This document shows positions 22,194-23,722 of a stretch of DNA of 23,722 nt, piece by piece. Source of the stretch: a virus; IMG/VR virus record IMGVR_UViG_3300031672_000015, positions 1-23,722 of that record, one strand, 5' to 3'. Position numbers and translations under genes: made by a program. The notes beneath the pieces are model-generated. The model ran no database searches. It worked only from the letters and a program-made list of their open reading frames with translations, and was not told the DNA's origin. Within the stretch, counting starts at the first letter, position 1. Each line of letters begins with the position of its first letter.

Positions 22194-22697
22194 ATGGGAA
22201 AAATCGTTAAGTTTAATACACATCATTCCATTGCAGAAATCGCTTATTTGGCTGGCCTTATTGATGGTGAAGGTTGTATTTATATTGGTCATACCAAACA
22301 AGGAAAATATGGCAATGGATATCAATGGCATTCTATGCTTAAAATAACTAGCTGCGATGAAGAACTTATAATCTGGTTGGAAAATACTTTTGGTGGATCC
22401 AAAGATTCGCGCTACAGATGGACAAGTAAACAGAAATTCACTCGCCCCGTCTATAATTGGCAAGCTACGGGACCAATGCTCGATTATATTTTGCCGCAAG
22501 TTAAGCCATTTTTGATTATCAAAAAGAAACAATGTGATGTTATGATGAGATATAGACTCACTTCTAAAAATATCGGAAGTAGACTCTTGTCTCCTGAAGT
22601 AAATGAACAGCGCATTAAACTTCTTGAAGAATTGCGTAATCTTAATTCTCGTTTTCATAATCATCCGTTAAAAAATCCTTCGCCCTTGTCACCTTAG
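22194..22697 (+). CDS. LAGLIDADG homing endonuclease inside intron 1, opposite strand
   Basis: This 167-aa protein has one LAGLIDADG motif (AYLAGLIDGEGCIYIG, ~17-32), in which the Glu of DGEG is the expected metal-binding acidic residue. It then has KITSCDEELIIWLENTFGG, WQATGPMLDYILPQVKPFL and IKKKQCDVMMRYR, the usual strand-helix order of this family. With a single motif it should act as a homodimer, cutting intronless copies of the capsid gene and so spreading the intron. It lies entirely within the capsid intron but reads against the capsid gene, with its own promoter and ribosome-binding site. Its last codons overlap the 5' ribozyme part of the intron. No intein splicing motifs are present. 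Confidence 0.88.
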   Translation: MGKIVKFNTHHSIAEIAYLAGLIDGEGCIYIGHTKQGKYGNGYQWHSMLKITSCDEELIIWLENTFGGSKDSRYRWTSKQKFTRPVYNWQATGPMLDYILPQVKPFLIIKKKQCDVMMRYRLTSKNIGSRLLSPEVNEQRIKLLEELRNLNSRFHNHPLKNPSPLSP

Positions 22698-22753
22698 TTA
22701 ATACCGTAGGCTTCCAAGTCAATTAGAGAAAGTTTAACGACCCCATACTTTTT

Positions 22754-23065
22754 AGGGTCTTGATTCTGCAATGTGACCTGCTCACTAATAGTCACAAAAG
22801 TACCGTAAAATGATATCTGAGCATCTATGTCTACAGCAGTTAAATTCTGGCCAGGTGGTGTCATACCACTGGGTCCCAAAGGTACTAATGCAGTATTCAA
22901 CGCATTATACCTTCTAAATCTATGTACATCACCACCATTTCTAGGATGAATACTTCTCATTGCAGGTATATTGTGAATCATTGTTGGTACTGGTACTGCA
23001 AGGAGCTTGAAATCAAAACTAGCTTTAATTGGTGGAGGTAAAATACTTGTAGTAGTTATGGACAT
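22754..23065 (-). CDS. Major capsid protein, N4-gp56 family, exon 1
   Basis: Exon 1 codes residues 1-104 from ATG 23065 (AAGGATAAA upstream). It carries the N-terminal hallmarks of the N4-gp56 capsid family: VPTMIHNIPAMRSIHPRNGG, HRFRRYNALNTALVPLGPSG, GMTPPGQNLTAVDIDAQISF, YGTFVTISEQVTLQNQDP. The family motif stops exactly at the Pro codon that ends at 22754. The frame then runs into intron sequence and stops at 22694 after ~19 foreign residues. The exon/intron border is fixed by the P1 pairing and by the frame. With exons 2 and 3 the protein is 316 aa. A 178-bp leader with repeats precedes it. Confidence 0.9.
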
Positions 23066-23105
23066 TTTATCCTTAAGTTAAGTTGAAACTTTTACCTAGA
23101 ATAAG

Positions 23106-23214
23106 ATGACGAGTCTTAATTTTGCGTCATGAGTTGTCGAATCTCATTTGCGACTGGGTGGCCGAATCCCACTTGCGACTAAAAAAGAAGTGGCGAACTT
23201 CATTTGCGCCACTT
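23106..23214. repeat. Four ~25-bp inverted-repeat units in the MCP leader
   Basis: Units lie at 23106-23130, 23131-23155, 23156-23180 and 23187-23211, three of them directly contiguous at a 25-bp period. The shared core on the plus strand is roughly CGAATCTCATTTGCG. Units one and four are hairpins with different but complementary arms (ATGACG/CGTCAT and AAGTGGCG/CGCCACTT); unit two has GTCG/CGAC. The arms change together, which suggests that pairing matters. There are no spacers, so it is not a CRISPR array. Confidence 0.7.
23181..23214 (-). terminator. Intrinsic terminator between the 158-aa gene and MCP leader
   Basis: On the minus strand the fourth repeat unit forms an 8-bp perfect stem (AAGTGGCG/CGCCACTT) with an 11-base loop, followed by CTTTTTT. 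It would end transcripts from the upstream gene and let the capsid gene be driven separately, or be controlled by antitermination. Confidence 0.65.
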
Positions 23215-23242
23215 AAAGTATATTATATTTTGTAAATATATA

Positions 23243-23722
23243 TCAAATTATTTTAATCCGTTCATGTAGTAGTTCAATATATTCATCCATTTCATCTATT
23301 AAATCATTGTAATCTCTAGCGGATTGCCATGGTGCTACATTTTCTCGAATTATCATTTCTTTTAATTTTTTTAATCTCTGTATTTTTTTAGTCCAGATTA
23401 AATTTTCCGACTTTATAGCTTCAGCATCCGGAATATGTTCTTTTGGGTCATGATTAATCCGATAACAAGTATAGATTACCTTGGGTATTGGGGGCTTAAT
23501 AAGTTCATGTTCGGTTAATTCCCTATTTTCTTCATCATTATACCACGGATATTCATGACCCGGCGCCATCCAATATTCAGAATAATTTCCATTCGACATT
23601 TCAACACTTCGTGGAACTTCTTTGTACAGAGTGTGATCCAATTCGACTTCAACTCCATCTGTTATCCATATTGGGAATTTTATATATGTGCTATAATCCT
23701 CTTCAGTTTCATATTTCAACCA
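23243..23722 (-). CDS. Unidentified protein, 5' end outside the window
   Basis: The frame is open to the right edge (in frame TGG, then TTG at 23719), with no ATG near the edge in this frame, so the true start probably lies beyond. The visible ~159 residues contain an aromatic- and acid-rich part (EYWMAPGHEYPWYNDEENRE) and a C-terminal helical region (~110-158, LIWTKKIQRLKKLKEM then DEMDEYIELLHERIKII) that could be a coiled coil. It sits just upstream of the capsid gene, where scaffold or portal-related genes are often found, but no scaffold signature is visible. Stop codon TGA at 23245-23243. Confidence 0.55.
   Translation of the reverse strand, partial: WLKYETEEDYSTYIKFPIWITDGVEVELDHTLYKEVPRSVEMSNGNYSEYWMAPGHEYPWYNDEENRELTEHELIKPPIPKVIYTCYRINHDPKEHIPDAEAIKSENLIWTKKIQRLKKLKEMIIRENVAPWQSARDYNDLIDEMDEYIELLHERIKII

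Larger units (their letters stand above)
22017..22753 (-). ncRNA. Group I intron 1 in the MCP gene (737 nt, carries endonuclease gene)
   Basis: P1: exon GACCCU (22759-22754) pairs with guide GGGGUC (22744-22739), with a U.G pair at the splice site. Bases just 5' of the guide (AGUAU) can pair with the start of exon 2 (GUAUU, P10). P7: GACUU (22121-22117) with AAGUC (22100-22096). A P9-like hairpin and two small hairpins follow. The last intron base is G (22017). The segment GGTCATAAAAGTAACAGA (22037-22020) matches intron 2 at 17 of 18 positions, and TATGCGA before P7' is shared. The P3'/P8 region is much shorter than in intron 2: P3 may be ACUUU/AAAGU, but no clear P8 is seen, so activity is less certain. 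The central part holds the antisense LAGLIDADG gene. Confidence 0.83.

Noticed and set aside
21915-22664. 249-codon minus-strand reading frame as a separate protein
   Set aside because: Its first ~150 codons are the antisense of the endonuclease and it runs through ribozyme sequence. The only genuine coding part is the 38-nt microexon.
22194-22697. LAGLIDADG gene as part of an intein
   Set aside because: It is on the opposite strand from the capsid gene and lacks intein splice motifs. Ribozyme helices and a clean RNA-splice frame explain the interruption.
23106-23214. Small CRISPR array
   Set aside because: Units are contiguous or nearly so, with no unique spacers, and have diverging stems.

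Overview
The window is a continuous piece of a tailed-phage (or prophage) genome, AT-rich, and most likely a short-tailed podovirus-like phage. Almost everything from 5.2 kb to the right end is a minus-strand virion module. Read right to left it runs: an unidentified protein, an N4-gp56-type major capsid protein (MCP), a large capsid-associated protein, head-tail adaptor-like proteins, a fibre-like protein, a large 744-aa tail/hub protein, two probable DNA-ejection proteins, and a set of beta-rich tail-fibre proteins. The left 5 kb holds a minus-strand winged-helix (replication-initiator-like) gene, a probable small terminase fragment cut by the window edge, and a plus-strand early operon of tiny helical proteins, an ERF single-strand annealing protein and a secreted protein. 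If the genome is circular or permuted, the small terminase at the left edge would lead through unseen large terminase and portal genes back to the capsid genes at the right edge.

The standout is the capsid gene (21141-23065, minus strand). It is split into three exons of 312, 38 and 601 nt by two group I introns of 737 and 237 nt. Predicted splice sites are supported by P1 helices ending in U.G pairs, P10 pairings, terminal G residues, P3/P7/P8/P9 elements in the small intron, and restoration of a 316-codon N4-gp56 frame (exon 1 ends QNQDP, microexon VLNEAAKRLGVSL, exon 3 starts RQTEDELTR). The two introns resemble each other, with 17 of 18 nt identical near the 3' ends. The larger one carries a LAGLIDADG homing endonuclease gene on the opposite strand, with its own extended -10 promoter and ribosome-binding site.

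Other notable structure: (i) four ~25-bp inverted-repeat units in the capsid leader; (ii) a second, homologous C-terminal segment in frame behind the amber stop of the 725-aa fibre gene; (iii) an HNH-endonuclease tail behind an amber codon between two virion genes, and an orphan zinc-ribbon gene nearby; (iv) a 520-bp gene-free region rich in alternative inverted repeats; (v) a 23-codon Cys-rich leader ORF heading the early operon behind a near-consensus sigma70 promoter.

No tRNA, rRNA, CRISPR array, integrase, lysin or DNA polymerase was recognised. The host cannot be read from the sequence. The low GC and two phage-encoded proteins with Sec-type signal peptides would fit a low-GC Gram-negative host, possibly an intracellular one such as Dependentiae, but that is a guess from sequence style only.
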